Counted from the stretch's first letter, positions 11,832-23,756 are shown. The stretch is DNA of 64,000 nt from Tomocerus qinae (GCA_020055645.1 CM034548.1:50212296-50276295); one strand, 5' to 3'. Notes: generated by a model not told the origin, from the letters alone. Program-made: numbers and translations.

Positions 11832-12266
11832 CTTCTTGATTCCTTTGTGCCAGTTGCGACATCTTTTTGTAGAATTAAATAACAGTACTGGGTACCACTA
11901 TTTATTCTTTAAAAATATTTTATTCGTAAGTTGTACTCATGGATTTTGTATGTCTTTCCAAAATCCTAGTGTCTTTCATTGTTCTCTGTATTTGGTGTAG
12001 GTGCTATAATCCACAGTTATTATTTTGGTGTAGGAAATTCCTTTTTAATAGGAATTTGGTGCTGCAGCTAATTTTGCCTACCACTGTGGAAAATAAAAGT
12101 ATATTAATTTAAATATACTTTGTAGTTACAAAGTTTTTGGGTTAGTTTACCTAATGGGATGTTTTCGAATTTCGAAATTGTTTTTATTACTGCTTATTAT
12201 TGTTTGCATGGCTTGCTGAAGTTCTCTTGAGTGCTAGATTTGCCCCTTAGCTGGGTTCACTAGTAT
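11832..12266 (+). repeat. Dispersed repeat copy A
   Basis: About 435 bp matching copy B at 14763-15250 throughout, from ttgattcctttgtgccag to gctgggttcactagtat, with small indels. It belongs to the same family as the end of the foldback element at 4931-5175. Confidence 0.8.
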
Positions 12267-12304
12267 TTTCTAAAGTTGCTAATTAAAGTCCTTTTATCAC
12301 CCGC

Positions 12305-12455
12305 GCAGCATTTGTTTTAATTTCGAAATATTGTAATTATTCTTGCGCCTGCGTAGTTACACCAAGTTCATCTTTTACATTTATACATTATCACGGAAAT
12401 TTTTTATTGCGCAACTCCACTTTAGAATTATCTTATGGGTATGATGACGAATGTC
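12305..12455 (-). repeat. Old dispersed repeat; empty-site copy of the satellite element's target
   Basis: 12318-12353 matches the complement of 38607-38645 (ttcttgcgcctgcgtagt), and 12354-12450 matches the complement of 29905-30002 (ttgcgcaactccacttta). The two halves are contiguous here but are separated by 8600 bp at the second locus. Confidence 0.75.
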
Positions 12456-12685
12456 AGTTCACTTGTATTAAAAATCATTCTTCATGTCAATTACTTAAAT
12501 CCACATACATCATCCCAATATCAGCTACTTTTGAAATTCTTAGAAGCGACACATTTAAGTGAATGGGAATGTAAGGTGTATTGTTGAACAAGATGATAAA
12601 TGAAAATGCATAATAGCCATGATTAAAAAGAAGCTACTAGTATAGTATGATGCTATGAAAGTAAATAAGGTGTTAATTTACTTAG

Positions 12686-12886
12686 ATGAGGCACCAAATG
12701 TTAAAACTCCTTATTGATGCGACTGAGAGGCGTGAAGGAGGGATGAATGCTTATGTGGACTACATGGATAAGAACCTGGGAAACCTCAACCACAATCTCA
12801 CTCCTTGCTCTTTCCAAATCGCTTTCCGCGCCCTGTGGCGGGAGAACTTAGCTGTCATCCACGATCTCATCAAAATCGGAATTAAT
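12686..12886 (+). CDS. BAIAP3: BAIAP3-like exon, end of MUN/MHD2 domain
   Basis: Acceptor tttacttag precedes ATGAGGCAC and donor AATTAAT/gtacta follows. It encodes 67 residues in phase 0 at both ends, including RREGGMNAYVDYMDKNL and ALWRENLAVIHDLIKIG. The first codon is ATG by chance; this is an internal exon, since the MUN domain needs hundreds of residues before it. Confidence 0.8.
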
Positions 12887-15800
12887 GTACTATTTTTTAT
12901 TTTACGTCCTAATTTTGACAATTTTAAAATCAAGGAAACGTGGTTTTGACAATTTTAAAATTAATGAAACGCGGTTTTGACAATTTTAAAATCATTGAAA
13001 CGAGGAGGTTTTGACAATTTTAAAATTAATGAAACGCGGTTTTGACAATTTTAAAATCATTGAAACGAGGTTTTGACAATTTTAAAATCAATGAAACGCG
13101 GTTTTGACAATTTTAAAAGCAATGAAACCTAATTTTGACAAAGTAAAGAAAAGCTATTTTGACATTTTTAAGGCAGTTAGACGCAATGTCAGCAATTTAG
13201 AAAGGAGTTATACACAATGTTGCCAATTTGGAAAGCAGTGAAACGGGGTTTGACAATTTTAAAAGCAATGAAACCTAATTTTGACAGTTTTTAAAGTAAG
13301 GAAAAGCTATTTTGACATTTTTAATCAGTTAAACGCTATATTGATAATTTAACAGAGTATAAAGTCGGCATGCCGTAAATTATTTTCAGAAGCCGCATGC
13401 CGTAAATTCCGTAAAAGCCGTAGAATACATAAGACACTGCATAGACAAAGTTCAAAGTAAGCTTTATTATAGTGACAAAAAAGACATATTCAATTGCAAA
13501 TACATTCACAATCAAAACTGAACAGACATGCTGTGCTGACTGCAACACTTTTAGTACCTCCTCCCATCAACTGCGCACGTAATATATACAGGCTGATTAA
13601 AAGCAAAATGCGCAAGCCCAATTCTTCCAAACCAACGAAATGAGTCGTTTCATATTATTATAACATCAAAATAATAATAGAAATTTACATAAGAAGGTTG
13701 AATGGTGCGTGGGGATCGAAAGGAAATGATTAGCGAAAGGGAACATTTCGAGTGAGTATTAAATAACATTTCAAAATTTCTAATCTAAATTGGTTATCCA
13801 AACTGATAATCTAATTCCAACTGCAATTCTTGTTTCTTCTTCTCATACTCCAGTTTTTCGATTTCTTCAGCTATTTCGATATTTGCCATAGATCTAGATC
13901 AATGAATGATTTTTTGCCTTCGAGGTTTTGCTTCTTACAGATTTCACAGATCTAATAGAAGTCATAACCATGGATTCTCCAGAAACTTCATCCACATTTT
14001 CTTCCACCTCCACAGGAACTTCTGCTTGAGAGTTGTTTCTTTCTCGTCGGATTCTTGGGTACTCTCCAACCCCGAACATAGGCTTTTCTCCCATCCATCT
14101 TGAGCTCCTGCGAATCGGAATTTTCTCAGTGGAATTTCTCTCCATAGTTTCTTCCACCGCCAGACTCTTCGAGTCTTTGGGTACTCTCCCATTCCGAATT
14201 GAGGCTTTTCTCCCAGTATTCTCGAACTCCTACGGAATCTTCAGTGGAATTTCTTTCCATAGTTCTGTATAGTTTTTCTCGAAGGACCATTTGTTGCAGA
14301 AACAGAATTGGTAGAATCAGTTAAACATTAACATTAACAATTTATTTCATAAGATTTCAGCAGTACTCCGAGTGAGCACCTTCTCGTACAAGTATTTCTG
14401 ACACACTGATCATATTTCATTAAAGTTTCGTATAATATTGCAACATCATGAACAAACAAATAAAATAGAAATATAGAATAGTATCTAGGGCAAGGCGGTA
14501 GATTTAAAATTTTCTTCTTTATACAGGTACATTCGATTCGTACTTAAATTTCAGTAGGGCGGAGTTATGCTGTGTGACGTAAGCGGGAGTACAATTTGTG
14601 CATTACAATTGGTCGCGCCTACTTTTACCACCAATCATACAGCTGTCCTCCAGCTGACTCATCAAATTTTCAAGCTCTGTACGATCTAATGTACTGTACC
14701 TGATAGACAAAGTTAGCTGTGATCTAAGGCCTTGTATCTAGGGGATATCTTCCAACGACAACCCTCTTGATTCCTTTGTGCCAGTTGGGAAATCTTTTTG
14801 TAGAATTAAAGAAAGCACTGGAGGCTACTATTTATTGTATTCTTTAATAATATTTTTTCGTAAGTTGACCTATGGAGTTTTTACGTTTTTCCAAAATCCC
14901 ACGAGGAATCTTATGTTTTTGATTTTAAAAGGGAGCTTTTCGGTGACTGAGTTTTTTTCGAAAATGGAGTCTTTCATTGTTCCCTGTATTTGATGCTACC
15001 GTCTACAGTTATTGTTTTGGTGTAAGAAATTCCTTTTTATCAGGAAGTTGGGGCTGTAGCTAATTTTACCAACCACTGTAGAAAATAAAAGTATATGTAT
15101 ATTAATTTAAATATACTTTGTATTTACATGGGTAACGTAATAACCTAATGGAATGTTTTCGAAATTGTTTTTATTACTGTGATGGGTGGCCTGCTGAATT
15201 TCTCTTGAGTGCTAGATTTGCCTTTGCCCCTTAGCTGGGTTCACTAGTATTTTATAAAATTTCAGAACATAAATATTTCATACATTTAACCATACCATTT
15301 CAACAGAATTCACCGCATGCGGCATTTACGGCACACTAGGCACCTTGTAATTTAATAACAGTTATAGTTGCAATGTTGACAATTTTGAAAGTAGCAGACG
15401 CTTCGATGAGATTTTAAATGTTTTGTCACGCCTTAAAATGAATCATAATATATTACTAATCCATTTCAGCATCAAATTTAATAAAGGTTAAGATTTAAAG
15501 CAGTGGAATACATGGAGCAGTGGAAGCAGTGGAGTCGCTGTGTGCTCTGATTGATGTGATGATTGAATTAATTGACAATTATTGCAGGCCATCACTAAGA
15601 CCTGCGAATTGTACATTGTACCCAATCAGACATACAACGACAAATCTATATGTAATCGTCCTATGAGACTTCTCCATGCATGAGCAGATTATGCATGTTA
15701 TGAATAAAAATGTCAATCTGATTTATGATGAATGAAGATTTGAAGATGTTAGAAGTTTTCAATTGTTTGACAAGTTTGCAGCTAGTATAAAAATGTTTGA

Positions 15801-18800
15801 CAGAAGATGAAAGGGCCGAAGTACTTCAAGGACCTAGAAGTGATTTTTGCGGACATGAAAAACTTATTTCATCTGGACGACAACGGGAAGGCCTGCAGTC
15901 CGCCGCTGCAAATGAATGACACTCGGGAGATGGTGGGTCAGGTCGAGGGTCTCCTCAGCATCCACGGGGCGGATGTGGCTGACCTGAAGCTGAAGTACTA
16001 TGAGGGGAGGTATGAGAGACAGAGGGACCCCACACCCCACGGAATCCTCACCGTCAAAGTGCAATATGCAGAAGAATCCGCATCGCTCGTCGTCGACGTC
16101 CTCAATGCCAAAAAACTTAAATCTTACGACTCCGACGGTAGCAATTCTAAGTCTATTACTTTTACATTTCATGGGCCATCGAATTATATTAATTTCCATG
16201 AAAACAGGTCACGATCACGACTAAACAAACTCTTCAAAACTTTTTACTACTTAATTTTTCAAATTTTGACTAATATTGCCAATTTCCCGCGAATTTTTCC
16301 AACTTCTCTCTCTTCTCTCAAACTCTTCAAAATTCCTTTTTTACTGTCATTTCTCTATTTAAATGTTGGCAAATAGCTTCTGCTGTGAATAATTTGGCAA
16401 ATTCATTCATAGAGTTTGGCAAAATGTGGACACTGGAGTCATTCTGGCAAAATAATACAGGATTAATACTCCTATTAGTGGTATAGTAATGCTTTTCTTA
16501 GCATTTGTTTGTGAGACGCATTCAAGTATTAGACGCGTCGCGTAGGAAATAGAAATGATAATTTTTGTTGTACAAGCGGATCACGGATAACTTGTATAAA
16601 TTATTTCGTATATGAGGGTAGTGAAACTTGTATTTGCAAAAGGATATCCCGTATATGGATAGTGACAACTTGTATACCCAAATGGATATCCCGTATATGC
16701 TCTTAGCATGGATTATTATGATCATTAACATGATTATTAATGCATTACTATCCCTTATATGGATAGTCATGCGTTCGCATTTGTATTAATCTTTTACTTC
16801 ATGTCAATAATCTATGCTAAAAGAGCATACCGTATTAATCGAATTAATTCTCCGTATTGAAATAGTGCTCCCCCGGGTAACTATTTCGATTTTTCTCGTT
16901 TTCAAGAGCAAAATAATAGCCTTTGAAATATAATTCTCCGTATTGAAATAATTCACTATCCCAATCTAAGTGTCAGTAGGTACAACAACAAGAACAAAGT
17001 ACCCAATATCCAGAAACTGGTCAGCCAATAAGCCAATAACTGAAGAGGATGACATACGAACGACGAAGAAATGACTATAGACCTCACTGAACTCATGGCC
17101 ATTTCTTCAGAAAAAGACTAATTACAATCCATTTAATTTTAAAACTATTTCTAATTTTTTAATTTTCAATAAGTAACCCCTAGCAAAGTAGCAAAAGGTG
17201 TTGGTTGAAATAACGTCGTGTGTTCGTTATTTAGTTGTGATCAAAAAATGACCGTCAAGCCTACAATACATATTTGTGAGACTTTAAATTCTAATTTTGA
17301 CATTACGATAGGCTATCCACAAGAAATATCCATAACGGAAATTTTTGGTTAATTCTTAACGTTCTGAGGACGTCTAAATGGTGACGTCTAAATGGTGACG
17401 TCTAAATGGTGACGTTAGCTGGTCGACACGATTTGACATCAACTTTACGTTAAATAATAACGTCCAGCCAGCCCTAACTTGACTTTAGGTTAATTTGACT
17501 AAAATAAAGATTTGTAGGTGAATTAGAACGCTTAACACTTACTATGGCTGATTAGCCTAGTTGAACTGATGGGACGTGGACTGGTCAAGGCTTTCAACCC
17601 TGGTCATAAATTAACTTTTTGATCTTTTTCTCGGATTTTTTGACTTGCCAACCGAAAGCTACGTTAATTATATAATTTTAGGTGGTATTAGTTTTGTTGT
17701 ACGAAAGCTAGATTCACAGTTATTTACGTTCACTTTTAGTCATAGGGTGGTTAAATTTTGACGATGTCTCCACAACGGAAAGTGGGACATTTTTACGTGA
17801 CAGTTTCGTTACTAGAAACGTTGTAGCAACCTTGTGCACGTCAAATTCGGACGTTAGTTCAACTGTATTACAACCAAAATTTCTGCTACTAAAAAATTGA
17901 CTGTTTGGAAAATAATTCTCCGTATCGAAATAATTCACCATATGGTTAACTATTTCGATTTTCGTCGTTTTCAGGAGCTAAAAAAAGGCCAATGAAACAA
18001 TAACAACCCGGAGAATTAATTCGATTAATACGGTATACAGGATATCCCGTTGCGTATACAAGTAGGACCAATCGATTGGTCTGCACAATATCCTACAATC
18101 CTACAACATTCAGGAATTTAAGGGACGAAAAGATGTTCCAAGGACCATTAATTTAATAGAAGTAATATGGGAAGATACGATTATCTTTTTCGAAATCCAT
18201 CAAAATTATTGCATTTGATATAATGGAACTTAATGTGACTTATAACTATATAATTATGGATGCTATTTAATGGGACATCGAAATAATTTAAAATGTCCCT
18301 GAATAATAATTTAAAAGGTCATTTTTGAAGGTGTCCCTGCGAATAATTTAGAAAGTCCCTAAACAAAAATTGAAAATGTCCCTGCAACCCGTGATTGTTT
18401 ACATACGCAAGTTATTGTGTTTCTTCCTGGTAAGAGTATTAAACTGTTGGCAATGTCATAGTATATTAAGTCATAATCAAAAGAATTCAGTGTAATTAAT
18501 TAACATTGATAATCAGTATCATTAATTAATAGTAATATGTACACAGAGAAATATCCAAGTGTCCACTTTAAAGTTCGATTGGTAACCTCTAATACATTGT
18601 TAGTAGATGGAAGGCCACGGCCAGTATGTTATCGTTATGTGTTTGTCTGTTGCATGGAAGTCACAGATCCTTGAAGTTTACACAAAATTTCCTTTGGTTT
18701 TCTGATGATGTTGTCGAGTATCCGTAGTTAATTTTTTTGAAAATTGAAAATGGGCAATGTCTTTTATCATAAAGAAATTAGCTGTTTGCAGAGCTTTAGG

Positions 18801-21800
18801 ATTAATTGGCATTATCAAAGTAACCAGTAGTGCCAGTAGAGTTACTTAAGTAAAGTAAAAAATTGACCGTACAATAGTATGGTTGGATGTCGACTTGGTG
18901 ATATGAGTAGACCAGAATTCGAAAGTACTCAGGTTCGAATCCTGAATTGACCATCAAATAAATTTTTTAACTTTACTAATTACACCTGATGGTTTAATAC
19001 TAATTTCTAAATATTTTCATCATCAAACACCAGTGTATAACTTTGCCACTACTGGTGAAATTCACTGACTTTTGTGTCCATGCCAAAAGGAGTTCCACTT
19101 TAGCTTCCTCTTCTGTGGGATACATCTTACAAAATACCCATTTTGGTCTTTTTAGCACAATGTGGGAATCACTCTTTTCTGTCTAGGAATCAGATATGTA
19201 ACTTGACTAGAAGATCTTAGTATTGTAAGACCCCCAGTACAGTTATTAAATTTAAAGTATCGATCCTTTTCGGTGTAATTGTCTTTTGAGCATTCGAAAC
19301 CTTTCTCAATAAATTAGGTAGCAAGCAATAGCTTAAAAGTTTGGGGAAGAAACTCCCAAAATACTTTTTTAAATTAAACTTTGAAATCTTTCCATTACAT
19401 ATTATATCATATGAAGTGTTGACAGTGCTGCTTTGGATTACTCTAAAAATCAAATAGAAAATGCTTTTACAATTTGCAAGCTACATTATGAAAATGTTAT
19501 GAAGCCTTCCGTTCCACCTTAGAAGAAAAGAAGGATTTAATTAGCCATTAGCCGCAGGGGCGTATCTGCGAATTTGATCAATGGGACTCATAAGCAAAAA
19601 AGTTGTTTCCAATATAACTTTACCTTATCCATTCTTATCGGCCAACAGAATAAAAGAAATTAACATATTTACATACTTAAAATGCTCTCCCTCCAAGTAT
19701 AAAGTATACTATCTGTGTTCACCTACCACAATTTACCTTTTCAGTGTCTGCAGGTACATTTTCAATTTTTGTTTAGGGACTTTCTAAATTATTTGCAGGG
19801 ACACCTTCAAAAATGACCGTTTAAATTATTATTCAGGGACATTTTAAATTATTTCAATTACCCATTAAACATATTCCTATAATTATCTGGTAAATTTGAC
19901 AGGTGACCGAAGCCGGCCCTCCTGGCCACCTCGAAACTCCAATGTCTCCACTGCCAATGTAATTATTTTGGCACCCCACTCCGTGTCAGTGTTGTGCAGT
20001 GGTTAAAACCACTAGTGGTCATAATGGTCAAAATGGTCTGGTCAAAATGAAACTGAAAAGTGGTCAAAATGGTCAAAATGTAATTTGGGGCACTTTGAAA
20101 CCACATTAAAGCCAAGGAAGGAGGCTATGTATTTGTGTGTTAGGGGGAGAGCACGGCTACTACTATTGATTAGTAGAGCTATGCTACCGCTCAAGCCGCG
20201 AGGGCTTACTTGCAGTGGCTCCCGGAACAACTTTACTAAGTGTACAGACTTACACGAAGAGACTTAGTGAAGAGTACTGAACCATGAGACGGAACGACTC
20301 AACACTGTCCCGCAACTCGATCTGGTGGGCAGTCAGAGAGGGACCGGAACATGTAAGCCGACCGCCAGTGACCACAGACAAATCACTTATAGCAGTCTAC
20401 TTCAATCCACCTTATCCCCTCATGTGCATCCCATTGTCCAGACTTGTGCTAGGTAGAACTCGTAGCACGTATACAGAATACAGACCAACAGAACAATCCA
20501 TACACTACAGACAGGGCATTGATAGATAATCATATTGTCACTAAGATAGGCAAATCAATGCTAATAACGAATATACGGCAATGACAGCTTCTCCCAGCTC
20601 CAGACTACTACCTTATAGACCTAAGGCGCTCCAGAGATTCGAACCCCAGACCTCAGCCGCAGCCTGAGAAGCGGCTGTTTAGACCACTAGACAGACCTGT
20701 ACGCCCAGGCTATGTATTTACGCAGATGTACGAATTGTTTTTACATTTTACAAGTACATTTTACGACCAGTATGACAATAATTTCATTTTGTAGCATTCG
20801 ATATTTAAATTAATTTAAAATGTCTGTTATAATTCATGATGGACGCATTAAATAATAAAAATTACATCCTCAGAAGCATAATCTCGATTGTCGGGCAAAA
20901 TTTCTTACTGTGACCTGCGACGTAACTTCACAGAAATTTAAGGTTGGTTTTACGGGTTTCCATTATGTTTCGCAAAATCCTCCTACCTCCATTACCACAA
21001 GGTGTACGAACCCAAATTTGAAATTGAAGATTCTTCGACTTATTATCTAGTGAACCTAGTCCTTAGAATTTTTTTAAACGGAAGTAAAATAGTATTTTTT
21101 GATTTTTGAAAATAAAAAGTTGAGTCATTTTCTGCAAAAGTTAATACATGCAAAAGAGCCTGTGAGACAGATACATTACATCGGCAGTCGTTACTAATGG
21201 TGTAATTGAGAAAAGTAAGCTATAGGTTCACTAGATACTTTTCTTCTCTTTCTTTTTGGTATCTTTACAAAATCCTCAAAAGTGACCCCAAAAGGTCAAA
21301 TCACGATTTTCAGATATTAGATGAGAGGATTGATATCATTGAGTAGGATGTCACTCTATTACCAACAGTAAATAGGAAAACCTGAAATGAAAAGTTTTGC
21401 TGCTCATTTGTGATTGCGCTTGCCAGTTATAATACCCAAAATGTTACAATGTGCTTATAGCATAATATTTACGTAATAAAATAATGAGCATAATGTTTTT
21501 GCAACAAGGTGGTTTTAAATGTTCAATATTATGTGGTATAAAAATTGATTCATTCAGTGACACGGAACAAAACAGAGTAGGTATTATACAATACACTACC
21601 TACACTACACTAAATTATGGGGAGTTCATGTTTTATGTTGCTCTACGGCGCGAGAGTGGGCAGTATTTAGTAAAAGGTGAAAACTAATAGAGCCAGCCTT
21701 AAAATACCTAATTCTGACTCCGACTCCGGATTTCTGTATAGGAAGTTACAAAAGTTAATATTTCGTAACTTTTAAAAGGACATGCAGTGTGGATATAACA

Positions 21801-23522
21801 ATGCAAGCATAATATTTACTATTTTTATAATCCTAAATATGTTTAGCTGCCTGCTTATTTATTTGACTTATACTTAATATTGTCTTCCTATTAAAAATAT
21901 TCGATATTTTATACAGTTAGGTACGATTTGCTATTCAAAACATATGATTACAGTTTAAGTAGCTATAACAAGCGCGGGTCTAGTACGCATGTGCAAGTGA
22001 TGACGCGCATTTTGACCGTTTTGTCCATTTTGACCAGTGGCCTGTTCAAACTGCAAAAAAGTGGTCAACTGTGCAACACTGCTCCGTGTGCTATAATTAT
22101 GTAGTTTAACTGGAGATGCGGAGTGGCCAGTGGGTGTGAAGAATAATGTGAATAACTAACTGTGTTGTTGCGCCTGATTTAACTTAATTTGTGATAATGA
22201 AAACTGACTTTTGCCAAAATGGTGGTAATCCATTTTCCAACTTTTCTCTGAGACTTTCCAACTTTTGGTTAACATTTTCAATTTTATTAGCTCTATAATC
22301 AGACAAGATTTTTTTCTATTTTTGGTTTAGGACTGAGTGACCCTTATGTGGAAGTGAGTGTGGTGCCAACCGAGAATTTTCGCAATGCCCAGAAAATGAG
22401 CACCAGTGTCAAGAAATGCACCCTATTTCCTTTGTTTGACGAAACATTTTCTATGTAATTTCGGTTTACAAATAGTGTATATCCTATGCTGAACTCTAAA
22501 CTACTCATTGGCCTTTAACTGTAGAATATTATTTCTATTGCTCTTTCATATACCTTTAATTTCCAATTTTGGAGTCGAAACTTTATACACAATCTAACCT
22601 AACCTTGTTGTCTTGGTGTTCTTTGACCCACTGCTTTGACATTATCCGTGCTGATAATGCTAGCTGATAATGATTTGAAGAAAATAGTGAAATAATATAT
22701 TTTCATTTTGATGGAAAATTTTGATAGATTGATAGAATGTAAATTGTAAACTACTACTATCAACTCTTTCGATTGTTAATTGGTTCGTAGTACCAAACAC
22801 GTATCCAGTAGAAGGCGGTGGGGAATACCACGCCAACCCCTAAATCTGAGAATTTTTTTTTCCAAAATGCTTAAAATCGAAAATATTGAGCCCCACTTGA
22901 CCTTTCTGGATACGTGCCTGAGTGGTACTGTCTCATTAGATTAGCTACATACATGCTACAGAAAGTAGAAAGCGGAGTGAGATCAGGCTTTCTAAAGCTG
23001 GTCATGCACATTACTACTGGTTGGAGAGATGAGTAGTCATCTAATGTGAAATCTATTATATCTAAGAATCTTGTCTTTTATAATTATTCTTATTTTTGCC
23101 TACTTTTTTGTGTTGTATTAAAACTTTAGGTTTAATATTTATTATTTTTCCTTATTGATATTTTTTCGTTTTTTTATTTTCATGCTGTAGTTGTTTGTTT
23201 TAGTTAACTATTAATTGTATTTTTTGTTTATAATTATGAATAATTCTGTTTTTGCAGAAATATTTCACTACAAGAGATGGAGAGTGGGAGTTTTTTGAGT
23301 TTGGGTGTGTATGACTATGACTATATAGGGAAGAACGATTTCCACGGAGAAGCCTTTCTGCCGCTTAGTCTGGTGACCCGCCCACCGCAGAAGCCGGCTC
23401 AGCTGCATTTGAATGTAGACAAACCAAATGGGGATGACACCCTCATTTTGGAGACATTGGAGAAACGGGGAACAGCCGCCAGATTTGTCAAAGAGGAGAA
23501 GATGAAGATGGACGTTTTATAA
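12686..23522 (+). CDS. BAIAP3: Munc13-4/BAIAP3-family protein, C-terminal exons
   Basis: Munc13-family priming factor for vesicle or granule exocytosis, acting with SNAREs at the plasma membrane (family knowledge). Four exons are visible: 12686-12886, 15804-16137, 22331-22454 and 23258-23522. They join in phases 0, 1 and 2 without a stop to give about 307 residues. The first exon is the end of the MUN/MHD2 region (MDKNLGNLNHNLT, ALWRENLAVIHDLIK). The others give a linker and a full C-terminal C2 domain: ILTVKVQYAEESASLVVDVL, GLSDPYVEV, LFPLFDETFS, VYDYDYIGKNDFHGEAFLPL. The acidic residues of the Ca2+ loops are present. The stop is followed by AATAAA at 23545. Upstream exons must lie before the window or in the repeat-filled left part. 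BAIAP3 versus UNC13D cannot be separated by eye. Confidence 0.88.
12910..13345. repeat. 31-bp minisatellite in BAIAP3 intron
   Basis: Tandem units of about 31 bp with the core gttttgacaattttaaaat followed by gaaacgcg-like endings. There are about six good copies, then degenerate ones. It starts within 25 bp of the splice donor at 12887. Confidence 0.85.
13346..14762. other. Intron sequence with a local duplication
   Basis: 14033-14155 and 14162-14268 are two diverged copies of a block of about 100 bp (ttgggtactctccaaccc / ttgggtactctcccattc). The overlapping minus-strand ORF (13894-14157, charged, VEVEENVDEVSGES) may be a degraded retroelement fragment. Nothing else is assignable. Confidence 0.4.
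14763..15250 (+). repeat. Dispersed repeat copy B
   Basis: Matches copy A (11832-12266) in the same orientation, and copy C in reverse. It carries an extra internal stretch around 14880-14970 and ends tgggttcactagtat. Confidence 0.8.
15804..16137 (+). CDS. BAIAP3: BAIAP3-like exon, linker and first half of C2 domain
   Basis: Acceptor tgtttgacag, donor GACG/gtagca. Its 111 residues begin KMKGPKYFKDLEVIFADM and run through a linker to the first C2 strands (ILTVKVQYAEESASLVVDVL) and the first calcium-loop residues (KLKSYDSD). It ends in phase 1 and continues in the next exon as GLSDPYVEV. Confidence 0.88.
16138..18265. repeat. Intron with a repeat family built on ctccgtattgaaata
   Basis: A 27-bp perfect inverted pair lies at 16828-16854 and 18009-18035 (both ending or starting with the cggagaattaattcga motif). 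Related direct copies of tctccgtatygaaataattc occur at 16938 and 17917. ggatatcccgt words occur at 16642, 16683 and 18042. This looks like one or more decayed inverted-repeat elements between about 16545 and 18070. A 15-bp unit (gacgtctaaatggtg) is repeated three times at 17369-17413. Confidence 0.5.
18266..19869. mobile_element. 1.6-kb element with about 125-bp terminal inverted repeats
   Basis: 18266-18390 is mirrored by 19745-19869. Shared words include tttaatggg at the outer ends, cagggacattttaaatta, aggtgtccctgc and gggactttctaaattatt. Internally there is a tRNA-like sequence and no transposase. A target duplication was not identified. Confidence 0.75.
18881..18953 (+). tRNA. Degenerate tRNA-like sequence (possible SINE head)
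   Basis: 73 nt with a perfect T arm (tcagg ttcgaat cctga) at standard positions 49-65, an intact B-box (ggttcgaatcc) and a partly paired acceptor stem (ggttgga with attgacc plus a). The D and anticodon stems pair badly, so it is unlikely to be a working tRNA. More likely it is a tRNA pseudogene or the pol III promoter of a SINE inside the TIR element. Confidence 0.35.
20110..20265 (-). repeat. LINE 3'-end fragment (same family as 39.2-42.7 kb)
   Basis: Read on the minus strand, it matches the stretch just after the LINE stop codon at 42550-42655: a cggragcractgcaagtaag block, cctcgcggcttgagcggtag and the acacacac tract. It is a short 3' copy nested in the hAT element. Confidence 0.7.
20625..20705 (-). 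tRNA. tRNA-like sequence with A- and B-boxes
   Basis: On the minus strand, 81 nt begin ggcgtac and end agcgcc, so the acceptor stem pairs well. The A-box region reads tgtctagtgg and the B-box ggttcgaatct. The middle forms a cagccgc/gcggctg hairpin with a 10-nt loop instead of a 7-nt anticodon loop. It is therefore a tRNA-derived element or pseudogene. A tRNA scan would decide. Confidence 0.4.
22331..22454 (+). CDS. BAIAP3: BAIAP3-like exon, central C2 domain
   Basis: Acceptor ttttggtttag, donor TCTAT/gtaatt. It enters in phase 1, completing a Gly codon, and leaves in phase 2. It encodes LSDPYVEVSVVP, the basic stretch MSTSVKKCTLFP, and LFDETFS, the standard C2 core. Confidence 0.9.
22794..22920. 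mobile_element. Small hAT MITE in last BAIAP3 intron
   Basis: The left end caaacacgtatccag mirrors the right end ctggatacgtgcctg. The flanks cgtagtac and agtggtac match at six of eight positions, consistent with an aged 8-bp duplication. Confidence 0.65.
23258..23522 (+). CDS. BAIAP3: BAIAP3-like terminal exon
   Basis: Acceptor ctgtttttgcag. Phase 2 input gives INISLQEMESGSFLSLGVYD and the third C2 calcium loop (YDYDYIGKND), then GEAFLPLSLVTR. The tail (ETLEKRGTAARFVKEEKMKM) resembles the basic helix at the end of Munc13-4/BAIAP3 proteins. The stop is TAA at 23520-23522. Confidence 0.9.
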
Positions 23523-23544
23523 ATAATGTACTCTGAGTATTGGC

Positions 23545-23550
23545 AATAAA
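23545..23550 (+). promoter_or_regulatory. Poly(A) signal of BAIAP3-like gene
   Basis: AATAAA lies 22 bp after the stop codon. Confidence 0.7.
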
Positions 23551-23756
23551 ACATTAATTTATTCATACATTAACATATTTGATTCATTTACATTTAACTA
23601 GCAGCTGTAAATGATTTATGGTCAAACACAAGAAAAATGTTTTCGTAGGAGTGTACCGACAAGCCGACAAAAGATTTTAATGGGAATAACTACAATAATA
23701 AACCGTTAGGAAGCAGAAATATTATGGTAGAGAAGCTTATTGTAGTCGTAACCACG

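Larger units (their letters stand above)
19987..22081. mobile_element. hAT element, 2.1 kb, perfect 8-bp target duplication
   Basis: It begins cagtgttgtgcagtgg and ends as the complement of cagtgttgcacagttg. It is flanked on both sides by ctccgtgt (19979-19986 and 22082-22089). Terminal CAGTG and 8-bp duplications define hAT elements. ggtcaaaatgg words repeat inside both ends. No transposase ORF is present; the interior includes a LINE 3' fragment and a tRNA-like sequence, so it is non-autonomous. Confidence 0.85.

Noticed and set aside
12240..12270. Helitron 3' end (ctag before t)
   Set aside because: There is no good hairpin just upstream of ctag in any of the three copies, and homology does not define a Helitron structure.
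11832..15250. Direct repeats at 11.8 and 14.8 kb read as LTRs of one retrotransposon
   Set aside because: The interval contains a genuine host exon (12686-12886), no gag or pol, and a third copy lies alone at 4.9 kb. They are dispersed repeats.
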